Shown: positions 50,876 to 59,253, counted from the first letter of the stretch. The stretch is DNA of 64,000 nucleotides from Parapedobacter composti (GCF_900112315.1 NZ_FOLL01000014.1:83212-147211), one strand, 5' to 3'. Translations and numbers: made by a program. The notes: generated by a model from the sequence alone, not told the origin.

Positions 50876-50937
50876 CATCGTATTTTTATCGTATTTCCAT
50901 CGTATTTTCATCGAATTAATACGATGAAAATACGATG
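50876..50937. repeat. 11-bp phased tandem repeats ending in a perfect 16-bp inverted repeat
   Basis: Units CATCGTATTTT (50876), TATCGTATTTC (50887), CATCGTATTTT (50898) and CATCG (50909) repeat with an 11-bp period. The last two form the left arm (50898-50913) of a perfect 16-bp inverted repeat whose right arm is 50922-50937, with an 8-nt loop. It lies in the 375-bp gap between the divergent thiolase and metal transporter genes. It could be a multi-site operator or a structured RNA end; sequence alone does not decide. Confidence 0.75.
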
Positions 50938-50975
50938 AGTAAAGGTATTACTTAGTTTATTTAGTTAGCTTACTA

Positions 50976-50989
50976 TTAGTTTAATCTTA
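50976..50989. promoter_or_regulatory. Degenerate second copy of the DtxR-like palindrome
   Basis: TTAGTTTAATCTTA matches the palindrome at 51084 at 12 of 14 positions and lies 108 bp upstream of it. The surrounding sequence is very AT-rich with further TTAGTTTA-like words, so chance similarity is possible. Confidence 0.3.
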
Positions 50990-51083
50990 AGCTTATATTG
51001 GTTCTTTTGATAAGTTACCAAAAACACTTGGCGGAACGCTCTCAACACGCAGGCAAGTAATAATTTATCCCGCACAAAAAATG

Positions 51084-51097
51084 TTAGATTAATCTAA
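51084..51097. promoter_or_regulatory. Perfect DtxR/MntR-box-like palindrome at the metal transporter promoter
   Basis: TTAGATTAATCTAA is a perfect 14-bp palindrome with TTAG...CTAA ends as in DtxR-family boxes. It lies just upstream of TATGTTTG (51104-51111), a good -7 element, and ends 7 bp before the first possible start codon of the operon. Repression by a metal-loaded DtxR/MntR-type protein, possibly the domain encoded in the third gene, is likely. Confidence 0.65.
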
Positions 51098-51104
51098 ATT
51101 TTGT

Positions 51105-52034
51105 ATGTTTGCTCTAACTATGGGAATACGCTACCAACACGGACTGGTTATCGTCATCTGCCTGATTATGTGCATCTCTTGCGGACAGCCCCAGCAAGCC
51201 ATGCGCGACGGAAAGCCCTATATATTAGCTACCACAGGAATGATTGCAGATATGTTGCTGCATATCACAGGCGATTCAGCCACCGTTGAAGCGCTGATGG
51301 CTCCCGGCGTCGACCCGCACCTATACAAGGCCAGCCAAGGCGATTTGGCGAAAATCCTGAAGGCCGATTACCTGTTCTATAACGGACTTCACCTGGAAGG
51401 CAAATTAGGGAGCATCCTGGAAAAGCAACGACGGATAAAGCCGGTGATTGCCATTGCGGACCGGCTGCCGGGACTGATAGAATTGGACCGTAACAGCTAT
51501 GATCCTCACATCTGGTTCGATGTATCGTTATGGAAAGCAGCGACCGCCCATGCCACGGCCCAACTGGCCAAGCTTGACAGCGGAAACGCCGCCTATTACC
51601 GGGCCAATGGGCAAGCGTACATGGCGCAGCTCGATTCATTGGATGCATGGGTACGGATGCGCATCAATACATTGCCGGAAGACCGGCGGGTGCTTGTCAC
51701 CGCACACGATGCGTTCAATTATTTCGGCCGTGCTTACGGAATGGAAGTTAAAGGACTGCAAGGAATTTCCACCCTTGCGGAATTTGGCTTACAGGATGTA
51801 TCTGCCTTGGTTAACTACATTGTTGAACGCCAGATTCCTGCGGTGTTCGTAGAAAGCTCGGTATCGGACAGGGCGCTGAAAGCAGTGCTGGCCGGTGTAC
51901 AAGAGCGCGGAGGCACGGTGCATATCGGGGGGCAGCTCTTTTCCGATGCGATGGGTGCACGGGGCACCCCCCAGGGAACTTACATGGGGATGGTTAAACA
52001 TAACGTGAACACGATGGTGAACGCATTACTATGA
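51105..52034 (+). CDS. TroA-like Mn/Zn/Fe ABC transporter substrate-binding lipoprotein
   Basis: The 309-residue protein has a lipobox ending at Cys26 (MCISC). Its metal ligands match TroA of Treponema: His72 in GVDPHLYK, His135 in DPHIWFD, His201 in TAHDAFNYFG and Asp281 in LFSDAMG, with the TroA-like end GTYMGMVKHN. TroA-type proteins bind zinc and manganese; the four-ligand set does not tell them apart. A second ATG at 51120 would place the -7 element TATGTTTG upstream of the gene and may be the real start. The stop overlaps the ATPase start by 4 bp (ATGA). Confidence 0.93.
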   Translation: MFALTMGIRYQHGLVIVICLIMCISCGQPQQAMRDGKPYILATTGMIADMLLHITGDSATVEALMAPGVDPHLYKASQGDLAKILKADYLFYNGLHLEGKLGSILEKQRRIKPVIAIADRLPGLIELDRNSYDPHIWFDVSLWKAATAHATAQLAKLDSGNAAYYRANGQAYMAQLDSLDAWVRMRINTLPEDRRVLVTAHDAFNYFGRAYGMEVKGLQGISTLAEFGLQDVSALVNYIVERQIPAVFVESSVSDRALKAVLAGVQERGGTVHIGGQLFSDAMGARGTPQGTYMGMVKHNVNTMVNALL

Positions 52035-52819
52035 TTATACACACAAAGGAACCTGTATTGGAGGTACACGACCTGACGGTCAGCTATTCGCGCAAGCCTG
52101 TGCTCTGGGGCATCGACTTCACCCTTCCGGCAGGTTGCGTGGCAGGGATTATGGGTCCCAACGGTGCCGGCAAATCCACCCTGCTTAAAAGCATTATGGG
52201 GTTAATTCCGCCGTCAAGCGGATATGTCAAACTGTTCAACCGGCCGCTGGAAGATGTACGTCACCGCGTCAGTTACGTACCGCAGCGTGAGTCGGTCGAC
52301 TGGGATTTCCCAGTATCCGTGCTGGATGTGGTGCTGATGGGGCGCTATGGCAAGGTGGGGCTATTGCGAAGCACCGGGCGCCGCGATCGGGAAATTGCCC
52401 TGGAATGCCTGGAAAAGGTAGGGATGCAGGCCTATACCAAGCGGCAGATTTCGCAATTATCCGGCGGACAGCAACAGCGGGTTTTCCTTGCCAGGGCGCT
52501 GGCGCAAGAAGCCGATTTCTATTTCATGGATGAACCGTTTGCCGGTGTAGATGCCGCCACCGAACAGACCATTGTCGGATTACTTCGCGATATGGCTGCG
52601 GCTGGTAAGACCGTTGTCGTGGTACACCACGACCTGCAATCGGCCCGTGAATATTTCGATTGGATTATTCTGTTGAACATGCACCTGGTTGCCGCGGGGC
52701 CTGTAACAGAGGCCTTCACCGACGAGAAAATCCAGCGGGCTTATGGCGGAAAACTCAGCCTGCTGTCGCAGGTAGGCCACGTGATGGAAAAACGGGCATT
52801 CCCGAGCCGTGAGAACTGA
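52031..52819 (+). CDS. Metal ABC transporter ATP-binding protein (TroB/ZnuC-like)
   Basis: The 262-residue ATPase has Walker A GPNGAGKSTLLKS, the Q-loop YVPQRESVDWDFP (typical of the Mn/Zn/Fe group), signature LSGGQQQRVFLARAL, Walker B FYFMDEPFAGVD and the switch His in VVVHHDLQ. It powers uptake by the two permeases encoded next. It is coupled to troA by a 4-bp overlap, and the first permease starts 9 bp after its stop. Confidence 0.95.
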   Translation: MIIHTKEPVLEVHDLTVSYSRKPVLWGIDFTLPAGCVAGIMGPNGAGKSTLLKSIMGLIPPSSGYVKLFNRPLEDVRHRVSYVPQRESVDWDFPVSVLDVVLMGRYGKVGLLRSTGRRDREIALECLEKVGMQAYTKRQISQLSGGQQQRVFLARALAQEADFYFMDEPFAGVDAATEQTIVGLLRDMAAAGKTVVVVHHDLQSAREYFDWIILLNMHLVAAGPVTEAFTDEKIQRAYGGKLSLLSQVGHVMEKRAFPSREN

Positions 52820-52828
52820 TAGCGGATT

Positions 52829-54133
52829 ATGGATATGCAAGCATTGCTCGACTTTTTTTCTTTTGCCGACCCCAATGTACGGTATGTTGTATTGGGTAAT
52901 GTGCTGCTATCAGCCAGCGCAGCCATGGTAGGTGCGTTCACCCTGCTTCAAAAGAAGGCGCTGGTTGGCGATGCCGTGTCACATGCCGTGTTGCCGGGCG
53001 TCTGCGCAGCATTCCTCTTTTCTGGCTCAAAGAGCATTGCGCTGATGCTTATAGGTGCTTTCGCCACGGGCTGGCTGGCACTTGTGGCCATCGACTACAT
53101 CACGGCCCAATCCAAAATCAAGAAAGATGCCGCCATCGGCCTGGTACTGTCGGTCTTTTTCGGTGTAGGCATGGTTATGATGACCAATATCCAGCAATCC
53201 GGCAACGCCGCCCAGAGTGGTCTGGACCACTTTATCTTCGGCAAGGCGGCCACGTTAATCGGTTCCGATCTGCTGATTTTCGCGATCCTGTCGCTCGTGC
53301 TCCTCGTCACGGTGAGTTTGTTTTTCAAAGCATTCGTGGTACTCTCATTTGACCGGGCTTACGCCCAGGCCCTGGGCTATCCGGTCCGGCGGCTCGACCT
53401 GTTGCTTACGAGCCTGACGGTACTGGCGGTTGTCACTGGCATCACCGCCGTAGGCGTGGTGCTGATGGCGGCCATGCTGGTAACTCCTGCCGCCGCCGCC
53501 AGGTACTGGACCGACAATATCCGCCGCATGGTGGCTATTGCCGCCGCGTTCGGTGCCTTCGCGGGGGTCGCCGGCGCCTATATTTCCTACGCCGCGCCGG
53601 CCATGCCCACGGGTCCGTGGATGGTTGTGGTCTCGTCGTTGATAGCCTTCGGCTCATTCTTTTTCGCTCCCAAAAAAGGCATTGTGCCCAGGCAGTATAT
53701 GCAGTGGAAAAACCGGCGCGTCATCACCGACGAAAACACGCTTAAAATGTTCTACCATCTCGGTGAGCGGAACAGCCATTTCGGCACGGCAAGGGAACTG
53801 AAGGAGTTAATCAACAGCCGTGAAGTAGCAGAACCCTTACTTCGAGCCACCCTGCGCAGGCTGGTTGCCAAGGGCATGCTGGAACGGCATGCAAACGGTT
53901 GGCGGCTAACGGACGAGGGATACCGGAAAGCGGCAAGGGTGGTGAGGCTGCACCGGCTATGGGAACTCTACCTGGCCCGTTACATGGATATCGCCGCAGA
54001 CCATGTGCATGATGATGCCGAAACCATCGAACACATCATCACGCCCGAAATAGAGCAGGAACTGGAACACCAACTGGGATATCCCGACAAAGATCCGCAC
54101 GACACGCGGATCCCGAAAGGAGGAGCGTTATGA
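52829..54133 (+). CDS. Metal ABC transporter permease fused to a DtxR/MntR-like regulatory domain
   Basis: The 434-residue protein has an ABC-3 permease (about 1-285; GDAVSHAVLPGV, DAAIGLVLSVFFGVG, AAMLVTPAAAARYW) followed by a winged-helix DtxR-type domain (about 296-430). In that domain His375, Glu398, Glu401 and His402 have nearly the spacing of His77, Glu99, Glu102 and His103 in Bacillus MntR, and GYPDKDPH matches the family. Equivalents of MntR Asp8 and Glu11 are not evident (TDENTLKMF instead). The domain would lie in the cytoplasm and could sense metal, gate transport, or bind the palindrome at 51084. I believe related fusions exist in databases, but I know of no functional study. A 4-bp overlap links it to the next gene. 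Confidence 0.9.
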   Translation: MDMQALLDFFSFADPNVRYVVLGNVLLSASAAMVGAFTLLQKKALVGDAVSHAVLPGVCAAFLFSGSKSIALMLIGAFATGWLALVAIDYITAQSKIKKDAAIGLVLSVFFGVGMVMMTNIQQSGNAAQSGLDHFIFGKAATLIGSDLLIFAILSLVLLVTVSLFFKAFVVLSFDRAYAQALGYPVRRLDLLLTSLTVLAVVTGITAVGVVLMAAMLVTPAAAARYWTDNIRRMVAIAAAFGAFAGVAGAYISYAAPAMPTGPWMVVVSSLIAFGSFFFAPKKGIVPRQYMQWKNRRVITDENTLKMFYHLGERNSHFGTARELKELINSREVAEPLLRATLRRLVAKGMLERHANGWRLTDEGYRKAARVVRLHRLWELYLARYMDIAADHVHDDAETIEHIITPEIEQELEHQLGYPDKDPHDTRIPKGGAL

Positions 54134-55008
54134 TTATCGCATTCTGGATTATACTGACCGGCGCCTTGGTTGCGGTTACCTGCGGTATGCTGGGCTGCTT
54201 TTTAATCCTCCGCAAAATGAGCATGGTGGGCGATGCCATCAGCCATGCCGTTCTTCCGGGCATCGTGATAGCCTTTCTGCTCAGCGGAAGCCGTGATACC
54301 CTGCCCATGCTGCTGGGTGCCGGAGCCACGGGACTCATCGCCACCTTCCTCATCGAATACTTTCACCGCCGGGCAAACCTGCAAACCGACGCTTCCATAG
54401 GCGTTACTTTCACTTTTCTCTTTGCCGTGGGAATTATCCTGATCAGTGGTTTCGCCGGAGAAATAGACCTTGACCTGGACTGCGTCCTTTATGGCGAGAT
54501 CGCTTACGTGCCTATTGACTTGTGGGTGACAGCCGATGGCACCGTCATGGGACCGCGGCCGGTTTATATCCTCTCCGCAGTATTGCTCATTGTTGCGCTG
54601 TTTATCAAACTGGGCTACAAAGAGCTGCAGCTCACCTCCTTCGACCCCGCATTTGCGTCGGCCCTCGGCATTTCAACCGCACTGTGGCATTACCTGCTCA
54701 TGGCTGCTGTTTCACTCACCACGGTAAGCTCTTTTGAGTCTGTCGGCGCCATTCTGGTCATCGCCTTCTTGATCGGGCCGCCCGCCACAGCCTACCTGAT
54801 GACCCACGACCTCAAGCAGATGCTGGCCATCACGGCTGTTCTGGGGATATTCATCGCATTCACCGGATATTGGCTGGCCTACTGGCTCAATGCCTCCATT
54901 GCGGGGTGCATGGCTGCGGTAACCGGCCTTTGTTTTACGGCAGCATTTCTTTCACTGCGCCGGATACCGAAACCCAGCCCAACCGCATCGGAAGAACCAA
55001 TCGGTTAG
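54130..55008 (+). CDS. Metal ABC transporter permease (TroD-like)
   Basis: The 292-residue membrane protein is a second ABC-3 permease with KMSMVGDAISHAVLPGIV, DASIGVTFTFLFAVGIILIS, GEIAYVPIDLW and SFESVGAILVIAFLIGPPATAYL. It overlaps the fused permease by 4 bp and closes the four-gene metal uptake operon. Unlike its neighbour it ends soon after the last helix with no regulatory domain. The two permeases probably form a heterodimer. Confidence 0.94.
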   Translation: MIIAFWIILTGALVAVTCGMLGCFLILRKMSMVGDAISHAVLPGIVIAFLLSGSRDTLPMLLGAGATGLIATFLIEYFHRRANLQTDASIGVTFTFLFAVGIILISGFAGEIDLDLDCVLYGEIAYVPIDLWVTADGTVMGPRPVYILSAVLLIVALFIKLGYKELQLTSFDPAFASALGISTALWHYLLMAAVSLTTVSSFESVGAILVIAFLIGPPATAYLMTHDLKQMLAITAVLGIFIAFTGYWLAYWLNASIAGCMAAVTGLCFTAAFLSLRRIPKPSPTASEEPIG

Positions 55009-55041
55009 GCCGGGTCGTGTTACTGCCGCCTGACCGGCGGA

Positions 55042-55464
55042 TTATTGTCCGTTCGTTGGGAAATTGATCATCCAACGTACGCCAAACTTATCTTCAAACG
55101 AGCCGAAATAATCACCCCAGAACTGGTCGGCCATTGGCATTTCCACCTTACCGCCTTCGGAGAGCCCGTTGAACAGCCTGTCGGCCTCTTCCCTGCTGTC
55201 CGGCGTAACGGAAATATAGTTGTTGTTGCCCACGTTTAGCACATGGCCTTGGGATGGTAGGCAGTCGGACGCCATGAGGTATTGCCCTTTACCAATAGGA
55301 ATAGCCACGTGCATAGCACGGTTCTTCTCATCGTCCGGCAAATTGTCCATACCCGGCACATCACTCATGCGCTGCACGAACAGTTCGCCACCGAAAACAG
55401 ATTGATAAAAGCGCAACGCTTCTTCAGCATTGCCGTCAAAATTCAAATAAGGATTGAGTGTCAT
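55042..55464 (-). CDS. VOC-superfamily protein (PhnB/glyoxalase-like)
   Basis: The 140-residue protein from the ATG at 55464 shows MTLNPYLNFDGNAEEALRFY, FGGELFVQRMSDVPG and DKFGVRWMINF, the pattern of PhnB-like members of the vicinal oxygen chelate family. The catalysed reaction of this group is unknown. The open frame extends 38 codons upstream but without family similarity. The gene is convergent with the metal transporter operon. Confidence 0.9.
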   Translation of the reverse strand: MTLNPYLNFDGNAEEALRFYQSVFGGELFVQRMSDVPGMDNLPDDEKNRAMHVAIPIGKGQYLMASDCLPSQGHVLNVGNNNYISVTPDSREEADRLFNGLSEGGKVEMPMADQFWGDYFGSFEDKFGVRWMINFPTNGQ

Positions 55465-55669
55465 GATAAGTTTTTTTTTATCCAACGTTTGTCTGTTACA
55501 AAAATAACGCCCCTTAAGTTGCGCCATCATGGGAAAACGCGACAAGCATAAGGGGCTATCGCGCCAATCTGCCGGCAAGAATAATTGACTATGTCGTTTA
55601 AATAACTGAATGCCGTTTACCGGTTATTTGATATACTTGTAATTGTAATTCATTCGAACCGAGATAAAC

Positions 55670-57946
55670 ATGAAACCCATCACAGCCATATTACCATTGT
55701 TTTGCGCGCTATTGCTGTTCACGCAAGCAGACCTGCTCGCCCGCGATCAGCCGGCGACCGGCCGGCATGGCCTCAACCTATGGGACGACCAACCTGCTAA
55801 GGAGTGGATGACCGAAGCGTTTCCCATGGGCAATGGCAGAATCGGCGGAATGGTATTCGGGGGAACGCAGCAGGAACGCATCCAGTTCAATGAGCTTAGC
55901 CTGTGGACGGGGGACGAAACAAATACCGGAGCTTACCAAGCGTTCGGAGATATCTTCATCGATTTCAGCGGAGCGGATACAGGCTCCGTTCCGTCCGACT
56001 ACCGCAGGGAATTGGATCTCATGTATGCCATCCAGCGGATAGCATACACCAGTAACGGAACCCGGTATCAACGGGAATATTTCTGCAGCTTTCCAGACAG
56101 TGTCATGGTATTGCACTTCACTTCAGACCGGGCGGCCGCCCATTCGGCGACTATCCGGCTTAAGGATGCCCATGATGCCCCGACAACGGCCGACGGAACA
56201 GCGCTGACCATCGCCGGCATCCTGGAAAACGGCATGGCCTATCAAGCCACCCTATCGGTTAGGACCAAGGGCGGCACCGTCACGCCGAAATCGGACGATA
56301 CGGGCGGGTACTACCTGGATGTCGATAAAGCCGATGCGTTTACCATCATACTTTCAGCGGCCACCGACTACAGCAATCAGCGCGAGCGGCAATGGAAAGG
56401 CGAAGCGCCGGGAAGCAAGGTAGCCCGCATACTTGCCTCGGCTCCGCGATCTTACCGTTCACTGCTGCGCCGGCATACGGAAGATTATCAAGCGCTCTTC
56501 AGCCGTGTATCCATAAACCTTGGCAACACCCCGCCGGAAACGCGCTCCCTGCCGACACACGAGCGGCTTATCCGGTATCAGCAGGCAGACGACCCTGAGC
56601 TTGAAGCCCTCATCTTCCAATACGGGAGGTACCTGCTTATCAGCTCGTCCCGAAAAGGCGGTTTACCTGCTAATCTGCAAGGCATCTGGAACGACAGCAA
56701 TAACCCGCCCTGGCGATCCGATTATCATTCCAACATCAACGTGCAGATGAATTACTGGCCCGCTGAGCCGACCAATCTCTCCGAATGCTATATCCCCTAC
56801 CTGGATTACATCAACAGCATGCGCGAGGTAAAAAAACAACATACCCAAAAGGAGTACCCCGGCGTGCGGGGCTGGACCGTACGCACGGAGAACAACATCT
56901 TCGGCGGGGAAAGCTTCTCCTGGAATACCCCCGGCAGCGCATGGTATGCCCAGGCTATATGGGAACATTATGCGTTTACCAAAGATGAAGGCTACCTGCG
57001 CCGTTTTGCCTACCCTATCATCAAGGAGATTGTGGAATTTTGGGACGACCACCTGAAACGCAGGGATGACGGAACGGTGGTGGCGCCCATGGGCTGGTCG
57101 CCCGAGCACGGCCCTGTTGAAGACGGCGTTTCCTACGATCAGCAGATTGTATGGGATTTATTCACCAACTATATAGCCGCAGCTGATATACTGAAAACAG
57201 ACCACGCGTACCGGGATTACATAACGGATTTACGGGAACGGCTGCTTAAACCCAAAATCGGCCGGTGGGGGCAGTTGCAGGAGTGGGAAACCGACCGTGA
57301 CGATCCCGAAAATAAACACCGGCACGTATCCCATCTCTTCGGGTTGCATCCGGGGCGTCAAATCAGTATCTCCGAAACACCGGAGCTTGCCGAAGCTGCA
57401 AGAGTGAGCTTGCTTGCCCGGGGCGACGCATCCACGGGCTGGTCAATGGCATGGAAAATGAACTTCTGGGCCCGCCTGCATGATGGCGACCATGCATACC
57501 GCATCCTCCGGAATTTCATCACGCCGGTTGGCGGGTCGGGAATTGACTACCAAGAGCGCGGCGGAATTTACGCCAATCTCTTCTGTGCCCACCCACCCTT
57601 TCAGATCGACGGTAATTTCGGCTACACGGCAGGCATTGCGGAGATGCTGCTGCAAAGCCAAACCCCAGCAATCGAACTGCTTCCGGCGCTGCCCGCGAAA
57701 TGGCCCAACGGACGCGTAAGGGGACTGCGCGCACGAGGAAATTTCGAAATCACCGACCTGCAATGGAAAGACGGAAAAATCGTTTCGCTGACCATCCGAT
57801 CGCTTTCGGGAGAAAACTGCCGTATCCGCGTACCCAATGCACTGACGGCGTCATTTGATACCGTGAAGGAAAGCAGTGAGCAGTGGCACACATACACTTT
57901 CAAGACCAAAAGGAATAAGTACTACCGCTTTTACGCAGCCGAATAA
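55670..57946 (+). CDS. GH95 alpha-1,2-L-fucosidase-like enzyme
   Basis: The 758-residue exported protein is a second GH95 member: MGNGRIGGMVFGG and QFNELSLWTGDE in the N-terminal domain, Asn355 and Asn357 in [13 protein letters not shown], Glu479 in GWSPEHGP and Asp647 in FQIDGNFGY. The residue two before Asn355 is His353, as in alpha-1,2-L-fucosidases, whereas the copy at 4729 has Thr. It therefore probably releases L-fucose. It stands alone, with no SusCD or regulator beside it. The stop is 126 bp upstream of tRNA-Leu. Confidence 0.9.
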   Translation: MKPITAILPLFCALLLFTQADLLARDQPATGRHGLNLWDDQPAKEWMTEAFPMGNGRIGGMVFGGTQQERIQFNELSLWTGDETNTGAYQAFGDIFIDFSGADTGSVPSDYRRELDLMYAIQRIAYTSNGTRYQREYFCSFPDSVMVLHFTSDRAAAHSATIRLKDAHDAPTTADGTALTIAGILENGMAYQATLSVRTKGGTVTPKSDDTGGYYLDVDKADAFTIILSAATDYSNQRERQWKGEAPGSKVARILASAPRSYRSLLRRHTEDYQALFSRVSINLGNTPPETRSLPTHERLIRYQQADDPELEALIFQYGRYLLISSSRKGGLPANLQGIWNDSNNPPWRSDYHSNINVQMNYWPAEPTNLSECYIPYLDYINSMREVKKQHTQKEYPGVRGWTVRTENNIFGGESFSWNTPGSAWYAQAIWEHYAFTKDEGYLRRFAYPIIKEIVEFWDDHLKRRDDGTVVAPMGWSPEHGPVEDGVSYDQQIVWDLFTNYIAAADILKTDHAYRDYITDLRERLLKPKIGRWGQLQEWETDRDDPENKHRHVSHLFGLHPGRQISISETPELAEAARVSLLARGDASTGWSMAWKMNFWARLHDGDHAYRILRNFITPVGGSGIDYQERGGIYANLFCAHPPFQIDGNFGYTAGIAEMLLQSQTPAIELLPALPAKWPNGRVRGLRARGNFEITDLQWKDGKIVSLTIRSLSGENCRIRVPNALTASFDTVKESSEQWHTYTFKTKRNKYYRFYAAE

Positions 57947-58007
57947 CCGTAAAAGCCAGTATGACCTGCAGCCGCACAGCTATCCGTGTTGTTTTTGCAA
58001 AAAACAT

Positions 58008-58038
58008 TTTGCGGAATACAGATTAATGGATACATTTG
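58008..58038 (+). promoter_or_regulatory. tRNA-Leu promoter
   Basis: TTTG at 58008-58011, a 19-bp spacer and TACATTTG at 58031-58038 match the Bacteroidota consensus exactly. It lies 34 bp upstream of the tRNA. Confidence 0.7.
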
Positions 58039-58072
58039 CATCCCCGAAAAGGGGATTCGTACTTTACAATAA

Positions 58073-58154
58073 GCCCAGGTGGCGGAATTGGTAGACGCGC
58101 TGGTCTCAAACACCAGTGGGGCGACCCATGCCGGTTCGATCCCGGCCCTGGGTA
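58073..58154 (+). tRNA. tRNA-Leu (anticodon CAA)
   Basis: The sequence folds as a class II tRNA: acceptor GCCCAGG pairs with CCTGGGT (one G-T), and the anticodon stem CTGGT/ACCAG encloses the loop CTCAAAC with anticodon CAA. A long variable arm follows, then the T-loop GGTTCGATCC. The discriminator base is A and CCA is not encoded. It reads UUG codons. Confidence 0.96.
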
Positions 58155-58156
58155 CT

Positions 58157-58200
58157 AAAAAGACCTGTTAATCAGTTGATTTTCAGGTCTTTTTCTTTTT
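58157..58200 (+). terminator. Intrinsic terminator after tRNA-Leu
   Basis: AAAAGACCTG and CAGGTCTTTT form a 10-bp stem around a 16-nt loop, followed by a T-rich tract. Two copies of GGTGTAA 11 bp apart follow at 58205 and 58216, before the antitoxin gene end. Confidence 0.8.
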
Positions 58201-58228
58201 TTAGGGTGTAAAAAAGGTGTAATAAATT

Positions 58229-58615
58229 CTATACTTTTTCCAGAATAAAATTCCCGTCAATCCCTAATTTTTGATGCAATGACTTCAGGAAACCCACATC
58301 AGGGTCACGTTTACCGTTTAGTATTTGGGATAATTTCGGTGCGCCTATGCCAAGGATGGATGCAAGCCCCTTTTGGGTAACGCCCAATTCTTCTTTTTTT
58401 GCTTCCACCACGGCACTAAGTGTCACGGGCATAGGCATCAGTTTCATATCCTCGTCCTCATACCGTTCGGCCAACAGGCTTAGTTTCTCTAATTCGTCAG
58501 CCTCTTGCTGGCTCAATGCATGGAAACCACCCCCATCAGTAGCTTTTTGGATATAGCCCTCAATCATAGCCATCACTTGGTGATATTGCTTTTCATTCCG
58601 TATTTTATTAATCAT
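58229..58615 (-). CDS. HigA-type antitoxin with XRE helix-turn-helix
   Basis: The 128-residue protein from the ATG at 58615 has an N-terminal helical part (VMAMIEGYIQKATDGGG, ELEKLSLLAERYE) and a C-terminal XRE-family HTH with LGVTQKGLASILGIGAPKLS and NGKRDP. It would neutralise the toxin encoded 14 bp upstream and repress the shared promoter. A TTG ten codons further upstream also opens the frame. Toxin-first order is typical of higBA modules. Confidence 0.88.
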   Translation of the reverse strand: MINKIRNEKQYHQVMAMIEGYIQKATDGGGFHALSQQEADELEKLSLLAERYEDEDMKLMPMPVTLSAVVEAKKEELGVTQKGLASILGIGAPKLSQILNGKRDPDVGFLKSLHQKLGIDGNFILEKV

Positions 58616-58629
58616 GGCTTTCCTAATTC

Positions 58630-58926
58630 TTAAACCGTTGAACAATCCTTTAGCTTATCGTATTCAGCATGTGTACCGATAAACCGGATATACACGGTAC
58701 GCTTATCAAAAAATATCATGGCAATCAGCCGATAATCATTTCCTTTGACGTTGAACACGTATCGGTCATTGCCCACCGCATCTACACTGCCAAATGTATT
58801 CCGTACATCATTAAAGTTTCCCCAATCTACCTCCTTGACAATCTGATACCAGCTGTTCAAAGCTGCCTTTGAAGCCGGATGCTTATGAGCGAAAATATTA
58901 ATGAACATCTTGGCGATGATGACCAT
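58630..58926 (-). CDS. HigB-type mRNA interferase toxin
   Basis: The 98-residue protein matches the HigB family toxin pattern: an N-terminal segment with MFINIFAHKHPASKAALNSW, then FGSVDAVGNDRYVFNVKGND, RLIAMIFFDKRTVYIRFIGTH and a final EYDKL. Such toxins cleave mRNA during translation. It is the first gene of the pair and ends 14 bp before the antitoxin start. An internal ATG at 58908 is an alternative start. The pair sits beside tRNA-Leu, as mobile islands often do. Confidence 0.9.
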   Translation of the reverse strand: MVIIAKMFINIFAHKHPASKAALNSWYQIVKEVDWGNFNDVRNTFGSVDAVGNDRYVFNVKGNDYRLIAMIFFDKRTVYIRFIGTHAEYDKLKDCSTV

Positions 58927-59068
58927 TATACAAAGATAGGGAAAATTTTATATTTTGAAATTTGTTTCGAATTTTGAAACCACTTGTTTTGTTGCCATTT
59001 TGGGACGCTTTTAGTTGTGAGTAGTTAATGAATCTTCGAGATCGCGTAACGATGTATCTGGTAAATCC

Positions 59069-59158
59069 TCAAAGCAATTCCTCGCAACCAGTCCGTTTGC
59101 CATAAACGGTTTCATCCAGTATGCCGGACGGCGGGCTATGGGTGATTAGGATGTCGCA
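59069..59158 (-). pseudogene. Fragment of a calcineurin-like metallophosphoesterase
   Basis: The minus-strand frame reads DILITHSPPSGILDE followed by YGKRTGCEELL and a stop. THxPPxGILDxxxxGxxxGCxxL is the conserved part of small metallophosphoesterases that precedes their GHIHE motif. The GHIHE part is absent after the stop, and the upstream frame closes at 59180. It is therefore a short relic, not a gene. Confidence 0.5.
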
Positions 59159-59253
59159 GATTGCGCTGCTTTTTGTTTCTTATTGTCCTGCGCAGCAACC
59201 GACCAAATGAACAAACCCCATGCGCCAAAAGCGATGATTGCGCCGGGAATCAT
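59146..59253 (-). CDS. Possible small membrane protein, 35 residues
   Basis: An ATG at 59253 opens MIPGAIIAFGAWGLFIWSVA followed by a basic, polar tail and a stop. It could be a one-helix small subunit of a membrane transporter of the MetS type. A partial hydrophobic frame (NPVILSWIISFIAMMSGMG) ends in an ATGA overlap with it but has no start codon, so this may be the tail of a deleted transporter gene. It overlaps the phosphoesterase relic in another frame. Evidence is weak. Confidence 0.3.
   Translation of the reverse strand: MIPGAIIAFGAWGLFIWSVAAQDNKKQKAAQSATS

Noticed and set aside
50876..50937. Short repeats that might suggest a CRISPR array.
   Set aside because: Units are 11 bp with no spacers and no cas genes are present.
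55465..55578. N-terminal extension of the VOC protein.
   Set aside because: The family start MTLNPYLNF lies at 55464 and the upstream codons show no similarity to the family.
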